A stretch of 5,838 nucleotides of DNA. Origin: an uncultured Oscillospiraceae bacterium. GTDB lineage: Bacteria > Bacillota_A > Clostridia > Oscillospirales > Oscillospiraceae. Below the pieces are notes generated by a model. That model was not told the DNA's origin. It searched no databases and saw only the letters and a program-made list of their open reading frames with translations. Location of the stretch: contig CAAEOU010000251.1 of assembly GCA_900757695.1 (NCBI GenBank), forward strand, positions 1-5,838. The letters run 5' to 3'. Below are positions 1-4,327 of this stretch, piece by piece; within the stretch, counting starts at the first letter, position 1, and every line of letters begins with the position of its first letter. Both the position numbers and the translations under genes were made by a program.

Positions 1-4
1 CGCC

Positions 5-29
5 CTTTGTCCGCTTAAGGCGGACAAAG
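5..29. repeat. perfect hairpin at the left edge
   Basis: Ten-base arms (CTTTGTCCGC and its exact complement) flank a 5-base loop TTAAG. Neither strand has a T-run after the stem, so a standard intrinsic terminator is not supported. It could be the 3' end of a transcript from outside the window or part of a repeated element. The function is unknown. Confidence 0.6.
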
Positions 30-78
30 AACACACTTGCGTCCTATAGTGTATTTTGTGTCGTGTACAGAAGGTGAA

Positions 79-120
79 TTGCCCCGCAGGGGCAAGAGAA
101 GCCACCCTGGGGTGCGCCCC
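79..120. repeat. cluster of short GC-rich hairpins
   Basis: The first hairpin has perfect 7-base arms TTGCCCC/GGGGCAA (79-85 and 89-95) with a 3-base loop. Two overlapping, mutually exclusive stems follow: CACCC/GGGTG (103-107 and 110-114) and GGGG/CCCC (109-112 and 117-120). No open reading frame or T-run is associated with them. They look like structured, non-coding or repeat-derived DNA; I do not recognise the element. Confidence 0.45.
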
Positions 121-143
121 TCCACAAAATGAATTGAATTTTA

Positions 144-163
144 TTTGCTGCTAAGGCAGCAAA
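144..163. repeat. perfect hairpin TTTGCTGC/GCAGCAAA
   Basis: Eight-base perfect arms flank a 4-base loop TAAG. On the plus strand a T6 run occurs at 175-180, but 11 bases separate it from the stem, which is too far for a typical intrinsic terminator. The loop context (GC-TAAG-GC) resembles that of the hairpin at 5-29. The rest of the 1-190 stretch shows no supported gene; the plus-strand reading frame across it runs antisense to fic. Confidence 0.5.
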
Positions 164-190
164 CTCTGCGAGGCTTTTTTGACACGCTGA

Positions 191-220
191 AAAGGAGCAC
201 CCCCGCCGGGGTGCTCCTTT
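191..220 (-). terminator. intrinsic terminator of fic
   Basis: Perfect 13-base arms (191-203 and 208-220) enclose a 4-base loop. Read on the minus strand, the stem ends in TTT and is followed by one more T before C, giving a short U-tract. The upstream arm begins at the last base of the fic TGA stop codon, so the 3' untranslated leader is essentially zero and a terminating ribosome would cover the stem. The position directly after a gene end makes termination the likely role, though the U-tract is short. Confidence 0.75.
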
Positions 221-825
221 CACAGCAGCTCTGTTTTGAATGTGGTATAGCCCTCATAGTAATAGCTGTGGTCGATGCCCTTCATGAACACCTCACGGCT
301 TTCCACCGCATCGGTCAGTGCGCCGTGCAGCAGCACCTTGATCTCCACATCCTTGATGGGACTGCGCTCCATGGCCAGCAGATAGTCCTCCTTGTCCACC
401 CGGCTCCAGTCCACCACCTGACCAATGCCGTGCTTCAGCATCTGATCCAGCCAGATCCGCATACTGCGGCCGTTGCCCTCCCGAAACGGGTGGGCAATGT
501 TCATCTCCACATACTTTTCGATGATCTCATCAAAGGTCTCTTGGGGCATTTTGTCGATATTTTGAAGAGCCGCCTCCAGATACATCAGGGGCGCAAAGCG
601 GAAGCTGCCCTTTGCCAGATTCACGGTCCGAAGGGCTCCTGCAAAGGCATAGATGTCCGCAAACAGGTATTGGTGAATGGCTGCCAGGGATGCAAAGGTT
701 CCCACCGGCAGCTTGTCCAGAGTTCCGCTTTCAAAGAGCCAGAGCGCCTTCTTTTTGCTGATCCGTTCCTCCTCCCGGGCAAGCTCCGCAGAGTCGGTAA
801 GTCCTAATTTGTTTGCAAGCGCCAT
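220..825 (-). CDS. fic: Fic-domain protein adenylyltransferase, self-inhibited (class III type)
   Basis: Fic proteins transfer AMP (sometimes another nucleotide moiety) from a nucleotide onto hydroxyl side chains of target proteins in the cytoplasm. The 201-residue protein carries an intact catalytic motif at residues 112-123, HPFREGNGRSMR, with His112 as general base, Glu116 for the metal, and the GNGR anion-hole and phosphate loop. A flap region lies near residues 62-80. At the C-terminus, residues 187-192 read SYYYEG, matching the inhibitory motif (S/T)xxxE(G/N); that position defines class III Fic proteins such as those studied in Neisseria and Enterococcus, where the Glu blocks productive ATP binding. 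This fits the lack of an adjacent antitoxin gene. ATG at 825 is supported by GGAGG six bases upstream. Length is normal for stand-alone Fic proteins. Class assignment is from motif position; the target is unknown. Confidence 0.95.
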   Translation of the reverse strand: MALANKLGLTDSAELAREEERISKKKALWLFESGTLDKLPVGTFASLAAIHQYLFADIYAFAGALRTVNLAKGSFRFAPLMYLEAALQNIDKMPQETFDEIIEKYVEMNIAHPFREGNGRSMRIWLDQMLKHGIGQVVDWSRVDKEDYLLAMERSPIKDVEIKVLLHGALTDAVESREVFMKGIDHSYYYEGYTTFKTELL

Positions 826-858
826 GGTACCCCTCCATCGATTTGATTTTGTGTATTC

Positions 859-887
859 ATCTTACCACGGTTTCGCTCCGGTGTCGA
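859..887 (-). promoter_or_regulatory. predicted sigma-A promoter for fic
   Basis: On the minus strand, TCGACA (882-887) resembles the -35 consensus at five of six bases. A 17-base spacer leads to TAAGAT (859-864), which is preceded by TG plus one base, an extended -10. Transcription would start around 850, giving a leader of roughly 25 bases that contains the GGAGG site. This is a prediction from spacing and consensus only. Confidence 0.55.
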
Positions 888-888
888 G

Positions 889-924
889 GGAAAAAAGGGA
901 GGATCGCCCCGCTCCCCTTTTTCC
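889..924. terminator. bidirectional terminator-like hairpin between divergent promoters
   Basis: Thirteen-base arms at 889-901 and 912-924 pair with one mismatch around a 10-base loop. On either strand the GGGAG/CTCCC core is preceded by an A-run and followed by a T-run, the layout of a bidirectional intrinsic terminator. It lies just upstream of the fic -35 box and upstream of the transporter promoter, so it could insulate the two units from each other. No transcript evidence is available. Confidence 0.4.
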
Positions 925-929
925 GTTCT

Positions 930-953
930 CCATAACATTATATAATGTTATGG
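930..953. promoter_or_regulatory. perfect 24-bp palindrome, likely operator
   Basis: The half-site CCATAACATTAT is followed immediately by its exact reverse complement, with no mismatch and no spacer. Such long AT-rich dyads in divergent intergenic regions are usually binding sites for dimeric repressors or activators (for example TetR, MarR or LysR families). The right end overlaps the predicted -35 region of the transporter promoter, so repression of the transporter gene is the simplest idea. TATAAT occurs inside the palindrome on both strands, but no good -35 box is spaced for either. No regulator gene is in the window. Confidence 0.6.
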
Positions 954-979
954 ATTTTTCAAAAAAAGAATGCTACAAT
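951..979 (+). promoter_or_regulatory. predicted promoter for the EamA transporter gene
   Basis: TACAAT (974-979) matches the -10 consensus at five of six bases and is preceded by TGC, forming an extended -10. A weak -35, TGGATT (951-956), sits 17 bases upstream and overlaps the right end of the 24-bp palindrome. Transcription would begin near 986 and leave a leader of about 75 bases. Extended -10 promoters can work with poor -35 boxes. Confidence 0.45.
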
Positions 980-1046
980 AATGGAAATCACAGAACGCAG
1001 CGGCAGCCCCACATCCTTTGGCATTGTGCAGCGCTGCCCAAACATC

Positions 1047-1053
1047 AAGGAGG
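1047..1053 (+). promoter_or_regulatory. ribosome binding site fixing the EamA start
   Basis: AAGGAGG lies seven bases before the ATG at 1061. The reading frame is open far upstream (to 677), but that extension runs antisense across fic and encodes no recognisable domain, so this site decides the start. Confidence 0.85.
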
Positions 1054-1060
1054 CTATGCC

Positions 1061-1978
1061 ATGGATCACCCGATCTCCGCCCCGTCCCGGCCATATCTGG
1101 GCCATCTTGCGGCGCTGATGACCGTCACCGTCTGGGGGGCCACGTTCATCTCCACCAAGGTCCTGCTCCGCTCCTTCACCCCGGTGGAGATCCTGTTTGA
1201 CCGGTTCCTGCTGGGGTTTTTCCTGCTGCTCCTGATGCACCCCCGGCCCCTGCGGGGCGCCGGCCTTCGCCGGGAGCTGACCTTTGCCGCCGCCGGGCTC
1301 TGCGGGGTCTGCCTGTACTATCTGCTGGAAAATATTGCGCTGGAATACACCATGACCGCCAATGTCAGCATCATCGTGTCCTCAGCCCCCCTGTTTACGG
1401 CGCTGATCTCCCGGCTGATCTTCCGGGAGGGCCAGCGGCTCCGGGGCAGCTTCCTGCTGGGCTTCCTTTTGGCCATGGGGGGCATCGGGATCATGGCGGT
1501 GCAGGACAGCCCCATGGCCGTCAGCCCGGCGGGGGACCTTCTGGCCCTGCTGGCGGCGGTGGTCTGGGCCATTTATTCGAGCCTCACCAAGCGCATTTCC
1601 GCCTACGGCTATCCCACCATCCTCACCACCCGCAGGGTGTTCTTCTACGGCATCCTCTTTATGCTGCCGGTGCTGGCGGTCTCCCACCCCGCATGGGAGC
1701 CGGAGCGGTTTCTGGCGGCGGAAAACATCGGGAATCTGCTGTTTTTGGGGCTGGGTGCCTCGGCCCTGTGCTTTGTCAGCTGGAACTGGGCCGTGGGACG
1801 GCTGGGGCCGGTGAAGGCCAGCGCCTATATCTACCTCAGCCCCGTGGTGACGCTGGCGGCCTCCGCCCTGCTGCTCCATGAGCCGGTCACTCCGGCAGCC
1901 TGTCTGGGAACGGTGCTGATCCTCGGGGGACTGGTGCTGTCGGAGGGTCGGGGGATCCAGCGGGATGACCGATCTTAA
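1061..1978 (+). CDS. EamA/DMT-family membrane transporter
   Basis: This is a 305-residue inner-membrane protein of the drug/metabolite transporter (DMT) superfamily. Two EamA repeats are visible, about residues 13-147 and 157-295, each with roughly five hydrophobic helices (clear ones near 15-33, 47-59, 74-93, 101-120, 130-147, 158-173, 193-208, 224-241, 255-272 and 279-294). Typical family signatures include VWGATF at 24-29 in the first helix and the LLHEP turn at 271-275 before the last helix, equivalent to the common LGEP. The length is normal for the family. Members export amino acids, sugars, nucleosides or drugs; the substrate cannot be read from the sequence. The gene stands alone, divergent from fic, and ends six bases before a strong terminator. 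The preceding palindrome suggests control by a dedicated regulator. No frameshift or missing segment is apparent. Confidence 0.93.
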   Translation: MDHPISAPSRPYLGHLAALMTVTVWGATFISTKVLLRSFTPVEILFDRFLLGFFLLLLMHPRPLRGAGLRRELTFAAAGLCGVCLYYLLENIALEYTMTANVSIIVSSAPLFTALISRLIFREGQRLRGSFLLGFLLAMGGIGIMAVQDSPMAVSPAGDLLALLAAVVWAIYSSLTKRISAYGYPTILTTRRVFFYGILFMLPVLAVSHPAWEPERFLAAENIGNLLFLGLGASALCFVSWNWAVGRLGPVKASAYIYLSPVVTLAASALLLHEPVTPAACLGTVLILGGLVLSEGRGIQRDDRS

Positions 1979-1983
1979 AAAGA

Positions 1984-2013
1984 GGGGGCTGTCTCAAAAA
2001 TGAGACAGCCCCC
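1984..2013. terminator. bidirectional intrinsic terminator
   Basis: Perfect 13-base arms (GGGGGCTGTCTCA and its complement, 1984-1996 and 2001-2013) enclose a 4-base A loop. On the plus strand, only a weak TTGTT follows. On the minus strand the stem is followed by CTCTTTTT-like sequence, a good U-tract. It therefore probably ends both the plus-strand transporter transcript and minus-strand transcripts coming through the toxin gene. Confidence 0.88.
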
Positions 2014-2031
2014 TTGTTACATTGTCAGGCT

Positions 2032-2075
2032 TGACGGTTCCCCGGGATATATCTCTATACCCGGGCTCATCGTCA
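2032..2075. repeat. composite imperfect hairpin
   Basis: The outer stem pairs TGACG (2032-2036) with CGTCA (2071-2075). The inner stem pairs CCCGGG plus TATA with TATA plus CCCGGG (2041-2051 and 2056-2065), with a single bulged A and a TCTC loop. Short internal loops of 4 and 5 bases separate the stems. There is no T-run. It sits in the convergent gap between the transporter and toxin genes; the function is unknown. Confidence 0.5.
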
Positions 2076-2083
2076 TTTCGTTC

Positions 2084-2128
2084 TTAAGGCATCACCGTAT
2101 CATTCGCAATTGTGCGGTGTTGCCTTAA
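2084..2128. repeat. palindromic repeat element at the toxin gene end
   Basis: Fourteen-base arms, TTAAGGCATCACCG (2084-2097) and CGGTGTTGCCTTAA (2115-2128), are complementary except for one position. The 17-base centre contains a second possible stem, CGCA/TGCG (2105-2108 and 2113-2116). The right arm contains the TAA stop codon of the toxin gene. A related half-copy lies at 2839-2854 on the other side of the toxin-antitoxin cassette. Its appearance is that of a small MITE- or REP-like palindrome, which is inference. Confidence 0.6.
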
Positions 2129-2532
2129 ATTCTCGCCAGCAGCTCAGAGGGCGTAAACGCCATCACTCTGCTCTTGGTGAAATCCTTGAGATTTCTCGTA
2201 ATAATGTAGTCGGCATGGACAGATTCTGCCGTTGCACTTTGAACAGCGTCCTCGAAGTCCTTCCACTTCATGTTCACTGCTCGTTCCAATACAGCAGGGC
2301 TGAAATCAGCAAATTCAAATATGAGGCTCAGCTTCCTGAAAACTTCTTCGATCTGTTCCGGTGTCAGCTGCTTCCGCATGACATACATCATATTTGCGTA
2401 TGTCAGTGTGGAAATATATCCCTTCGTCTGTTCGGTCTCGCACAGTTTCCAGATCATTGCGGAGTCTTTTACAAACTCTGGCCGATTTAGCAGCACATCC
2501 AAGACGATATTGGTGTCAATCAACAGAACCAT
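2125..2532 (-). CDS. vapC: PIN-domain toxin, VapC-like endoribonuclease (PIN_3 type)
   Basis: PIN-domain toxins are metal-dependent ribonucleases that cut RNA (often tRNA or rRNA) and halt growth when released from their antitoxin. The 135-residue protein opens with LLIDTNIVLDVLLNR, placing the first catalytic acid at Asp6. KDFEDAVQ at 91-98 supplies Asp95, and DYIITRNLKDF at 108-118 supplies the final acidic region (Asp108, Asp117). Where many PIN proteins carry a second acid, this one reads TYANMMYV (44-51), with Asn47; I recall similar ANxYY forms in this subfamily, so it need not be inactive. Full length looks normal. The start at 2532 lies inside the end of the antitoxin gene (17-base overlap), so translation is probably coupled. 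The TAA stop lies within a palindromic repeat. GC content near 43% in sampled lines is far below that of neighbouring genes. Confidence 0.93.
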   Translation of the reverse strand: MVLLIDTNIVLDVLLNRPEFVKDSAMIWKLCETEQTKGYISTLTYANMMYVMRKQLTPEQIEEVFRKLSLIFEFADFSPAVLERAVNMKWKDFEDAVQSATAESVHADYIITRNLKDFTKSRVMAFTPSELLARI

Positions 2533-2758
2533 ATTTTGCCTTCATTCTTTCTGCTTTCGCTTCGTCCAGGTCATAATCCTCTTTCAGAATTCCGGTAAGC
2601 GAATCCGTCAGATATGACACTGCTGCATCCTTTGGAATGAACCGTGCGACTTCACGGCCATTCTTCGTCACGATGATCTCCTGTCCTGACATCACAAGGC
2701 TTAAATATCTTCCAAAATTATTCTGCAATTCGGTTGCAGTTGCGGTTGCAGTCATCAT
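2516..2758 (-). CDS. type II antitoxin, Phd/YefM family
   Basis: This 80-residue protein would bind and neutralise the toxin encoded just downstream and repress their shared promoter. The N-terminal DNA-binding and dimerisation region is typical of Phd/YefM: ATELQNNFGRYL (residues 8-19) followed by the strand-rich VTKNGREVARFIP (30-42). The C-terminal half (about 50-80) is charged and probably folds on toxin binding. ATG at 2758 is preceded by AAAAGGAGG with seven bases between GGAGG and the start; a second ATG follows directly. The N-terminus contains an in-frame 12-base duplication giving the TATATATE run. The gene precedes and overlaps the toxin gene, the usual order for such modules. The pairing of a Phd/YefM antitoxin with a PIN toxin is known, so calling it VapB would describe its role rather than its fold. 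Confidence 0.93.
   Translation of the reverse strand: MMTATATATELQNNFGRYLSLVMSGQEIIVTKNGREVARFIPKDAAVSYLTDSLTGILKEDYDLDEAKAERMKAKYGSVD
2729..2752 (-). repeat. 12-bp tandem duplication in antitoxin N-terminus
   Basis: On the minus strand, ACTGCAACCGCA (2741-2752) is followed by ACTGCAACCGAA (2729-2740), identical at 11 of 12 bases. It encodes TATA then TATE directly after the start. Gain or loss of a unit would stay in frame and change only the length of the N-terminal arm. Confidence 0.7.
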
Positions 2759-2770
2759 AGCGGTGCCTCC

Positions 2771-2841
2771 TTTTCGCTAATTTCATTATATGCCTTTTAG
2801 CTAATTTTATTATACGGCTTTTTCGCTATTTTATCAAGGGC
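2771..2841. promoter_or_regulatory. three ~24-bp direct repeats, probable antitoxin operator
   Basis: Repeat 1 (2771-2794) and repeat 2 (2795-2818) are directly adjacent, each 24 bases, and match at 20 positions. Both contain the core GCTAATTT and ATTATA. Repeat 3 (about 2820-2841) is more degenerate, retaining TTTTCGCTA and TTTTAT. Repeat 2 contains the perfect palindrome TTAGCTAA. The array covers the promoter and leader of the antitoxin gene, the normal location for binding by a Phd/YefM antitoxin or its complex with toxin. Two helical turns are about 21 bases, so bound proteins would sit on somewhat rotated faces. Confidence 0.65.
2809..2837 (-). promoter_or_regulatory. near-consensus promoter of the toxin-antitoxin operon
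   Basis: On the minus strand, TTGATA (2832-2837) matches the -35 consensus at five of six bases. The spacer is 17 bases, and TATAAT (2809-2814) is a perfect -10. Transcription would start near 2802. A second TATAAT on the minus strand (2785-2790, in repeat 1) lacks a good -35. Both boxes lie within the direct-repeat array, so autorepression is likely. Confidence 0.75.
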
Positions 2842-2854
2842 AACACCGCATCAT
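2839..2854. repeat. right-hand copy of the cassette-flanking repeat
   Basis: This 16-base stretch matches 2088-2103 in direct orientation at 14 of 16 positions. Its first 12 bases, GGCAACACCGCA, are also the exact inverse of 2113-2124. The toxin-antitoxin cassette therefore lies between related repeat copies. Around 2855-2897, before the end of the GltD-like gene, I see no convincing terminator. Confidence 0.5.
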
Positions 2855-2897
2855 GAAGCACAGCGGATACAAGGCACAGCTCCTTCTTGACTGCAAT

Positions 2898-4310
2898 TTA
2901 CTTCAAATACGCATCCACAGCCTTGGCGCACGCTCTGCCGTCCACCATGGCCTTCACCACAAGGCTCTGGCCGGTGCGGCAGTCGCCGCAGGCGAAGATC
3001 TTCTCCACGCTGGTCTGGTAGCCCTTGTCTGCAATGTTGCTTCTGGGGGTGGTCTCCACCCCAAAGCGCTCTGCAATTCCGGCCTCGGGGCCCATGAAGC
3101 CCGCAGCGATGACCAGAAGCCCGCAGGGGATGACCTCCTCACTGCCGGGGATCTCCGTCAGGGTCAGCCGCCGGTTTTCGTCATAGCCCTTCTGGAGGTG
3201 TACCAGATGCACGGCGGTGAGCTTCCCGTCCCCCTCCGTGTCCACGGCCTTCACCGTGGCCTGATAGATGTGGGGATCCTTCAGGAACTTCACCATGCAC
3301 TCCTCCTGAGAGGAATCGAACTTCTGCTCCTTGGGTCTTTCCACCATGGGATTGTAGAGGATCTGCTCCTTTGCCACCTTGGGCAGCATTTCGATCTGGG
3401 TGATGGACTTGGCCCCCTGCCGGATGGCGGTGCCCACGCAGTCGTTGCCGGTGTCGCCGCCGCCAATGATGACCACATCCTTGCCCTTGGCGGTGTCCCC
3501 GGCCTTGCCGGAGAGATAGTCCACGGCCTTGTGGATGCCCTTGGCCTTTTCGGCCCCTTCCAGCTTCAGGCCCCGGGCGTTGCCGGTGCCCACCGCCAGC
3601 ACCACGGCGTCATAGCCCTTCAGCAGGCTGTCCGAGGGCTCCACGCCGGTCATAAAGGTCACGCCCATGCGGGTCATGGCGTCGATCTTCCGGTCAAGGG
3701 TGTCCTTGTCCAGCTTCATGCCGGGGATGCCGTAGCGGAGTAGCCCCCCGGGGTACTCGTTTTTCTCGATCACGGTCACAGCGTGGCCCATTTTCCGCAG
3801 GGCCACGGCGGCGCTGAGGCCGCTGGGGCCGGAGCCGATGACCGCCACGGACTTGCCGGTGTCGGGGCCAACGGTCTCGTCCCTGCCGGAGGCATAGTGC
3901 ATCTCCACGGCGAAGCGCTCCAGCCGTCCAATGCCCACGGCCTCGGTGCGGATGGAACGGGTGCACTCGCTCTGGCACTGCTTCTCCTGAGGGCACAGCC
4001 GGGAGCAGAACTCCGGCAGAGTGGAGGCGGAGCAGATGATCTCATAGGCCCCCTCATAGTCCTTCTCCCGGATCTTTTTGATGAAGTCCGGCACCGGCAT
4101 CCCGGCGGGACAGTGGACGGAGCACCACTTTCTGGGACATCCCATGCAGCGGCTTGCCTCCCGGGCCGCCTCCTCTTCGGTATAGGTCTTCTGAATTTCA
4201 TGGAAGGACGTGAGCCGCTCCTCCATGGAGATCTTCTGGTTTTCGGTGCGCTCAGCGGTCATGTTGGGGTTTTCCACCGGCACAAATACAGTATTATCAG
4301 GCATAAGCAT
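2898..4310 (-). CDS. GltD-like NAD(P)H-dependent FAD/Fe-S oxidoreductase
   Basis: The 470-residue protein has the architecture of the glutamate synthase small subunit and related NAD(P)H dehydrogenases: oxidation of NAD(P)H at FAD, with electrons leaving through Fe-S clusters. The N-terminal Fer4_20-type domain has eight cysteines in the standard spacing: C55-x2-C58-x4-C63-x3-C67 and C102-x3-C106-x5-C112-x3-C116, predicting two [4Fe-4S] clusters. The FAD site is VIGSGPSGL (157-165), the NAD(P)H site IIGGGDTGND (281-290), and ACGDCRTGQSLVVKAM (440-455) closes the FAD pocket. The length equals E. coli GltD, but the middle (about 320-350) reads differently from my memory of true GltD, and no large subunit gene is visible. 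Fifteen bases separate it from the upstream flavoprotein gene. It probably reduces that partner rather than making glutamate, but a gltB elsewhere is possible. Confidence 0.9.
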   Translation of the reverse strand: MLMPDNTVFVPVENPNMTAERTENQKISMEERLTSFHEIQKTYTEEEAAREASRCMGCPRKWCSVHCPAGMPVPDFIKKIREKDYEGAYEIICSASTLPEFCSRLCPQEKQCQSECTRSIRTEAVGIGRLERFAVEMHYASGRDETVGPDTGKSVAVIGSGPSGLSAAVALRKMGHAVTVIEKNEYPGGLLRYGIPGMKLDKDTLDRKIDAMTRMGVTFMTGVEPSDSLLKGYDAVVLAVGTGNARGLKLEGAEKAKGIHKAVDYLSGKAGDTAKGKDVVIIGGGDTGNDCVGTAIRQGAKSITQIEMLPKVAKEQILYNPMVERPKEQKFDSSQEECMVKFLKDPHIYQATVKAVDTEGDGKLTAVHLVHLQKGYDENRRLTLTEIPGSEEVIPCGLLVIAAGFMGPEAGIAERFGVETTPRSNIADKGYQTSVEKIFACGDCRTGQSLVVKAMVDGRACAKAVDAYLK

Positions 4311-4319
4311 GGTGTTCGT

Positions 4320-4327
4320 CCCTCCTT
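4320..4327 (-). promoter_or_regulatory. ribosome binding site overlapping the upstream stop codon
   Basis: On the minus strand the upstream TAA (4326-4328) runs directly into GGAGGG, giving TAAGGAGGG. Ten bases separate GGAGG from the ATG at 4310. The alternative ATG at 4304 would be 16 bases away, so 4310 is preferred. The overlap suggests coupled translation of the two oxidoreductases. Confidence 0.8.

Noticed and set aside
144..180. Plus-strand intrinsic terminator (hairpin plus T6)
   Set aside because: Eleven bases separate the stem from the T-run, and no plus-strand gene is visible upstream.
145..807. Long plus-strand open frame across fic
   Set aside because: It is antisense to a clear Fic gene, shows no recognisable domain and lacks a convincing ribosome binding site.
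677..1060. N-terminal extension of the transporter by 128 residues
   Set aside because: The extension runs antisense over fic and through the predicted promoter and operator; AAGGAGG before 1061 and the normal family length support the shorter form.
981..1118. Small upstream reading frame of 45 codons in the transporter leader
   Set aside because: No ribosome binding site precedes it, the ATG lies at or before the predicted transcription start, and the product has no recognisable features.
2031..2059. Plus-strand promoter with TTGACG as -35
   Set aside because: The best -10 at 17 bases is TCTATA, matching only three consensus positions, and no plus-strand gene follows.
2771..2841. Direct repeats as a CRISPR array or replication origin
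   Set aside because: The units abut without spacers, number only three, and coincide with a toxin-antitoxin promoter; no cas or replication gene is present.
2853..3743. Long plus-strand frames across the oxidoreductase genes
   Set aside because: They are shadows of high-GC codon structure on the opposite strand; their translations are low-complexity His/Leu/Gly/Ala-rich and match no family I know.
2898..4310. Calling this gene a true glutamate synthase small subunit
   Set aside because: No large subunit is adjacent and the central region differs from typical GltD; the broader GltD-like label is safer.
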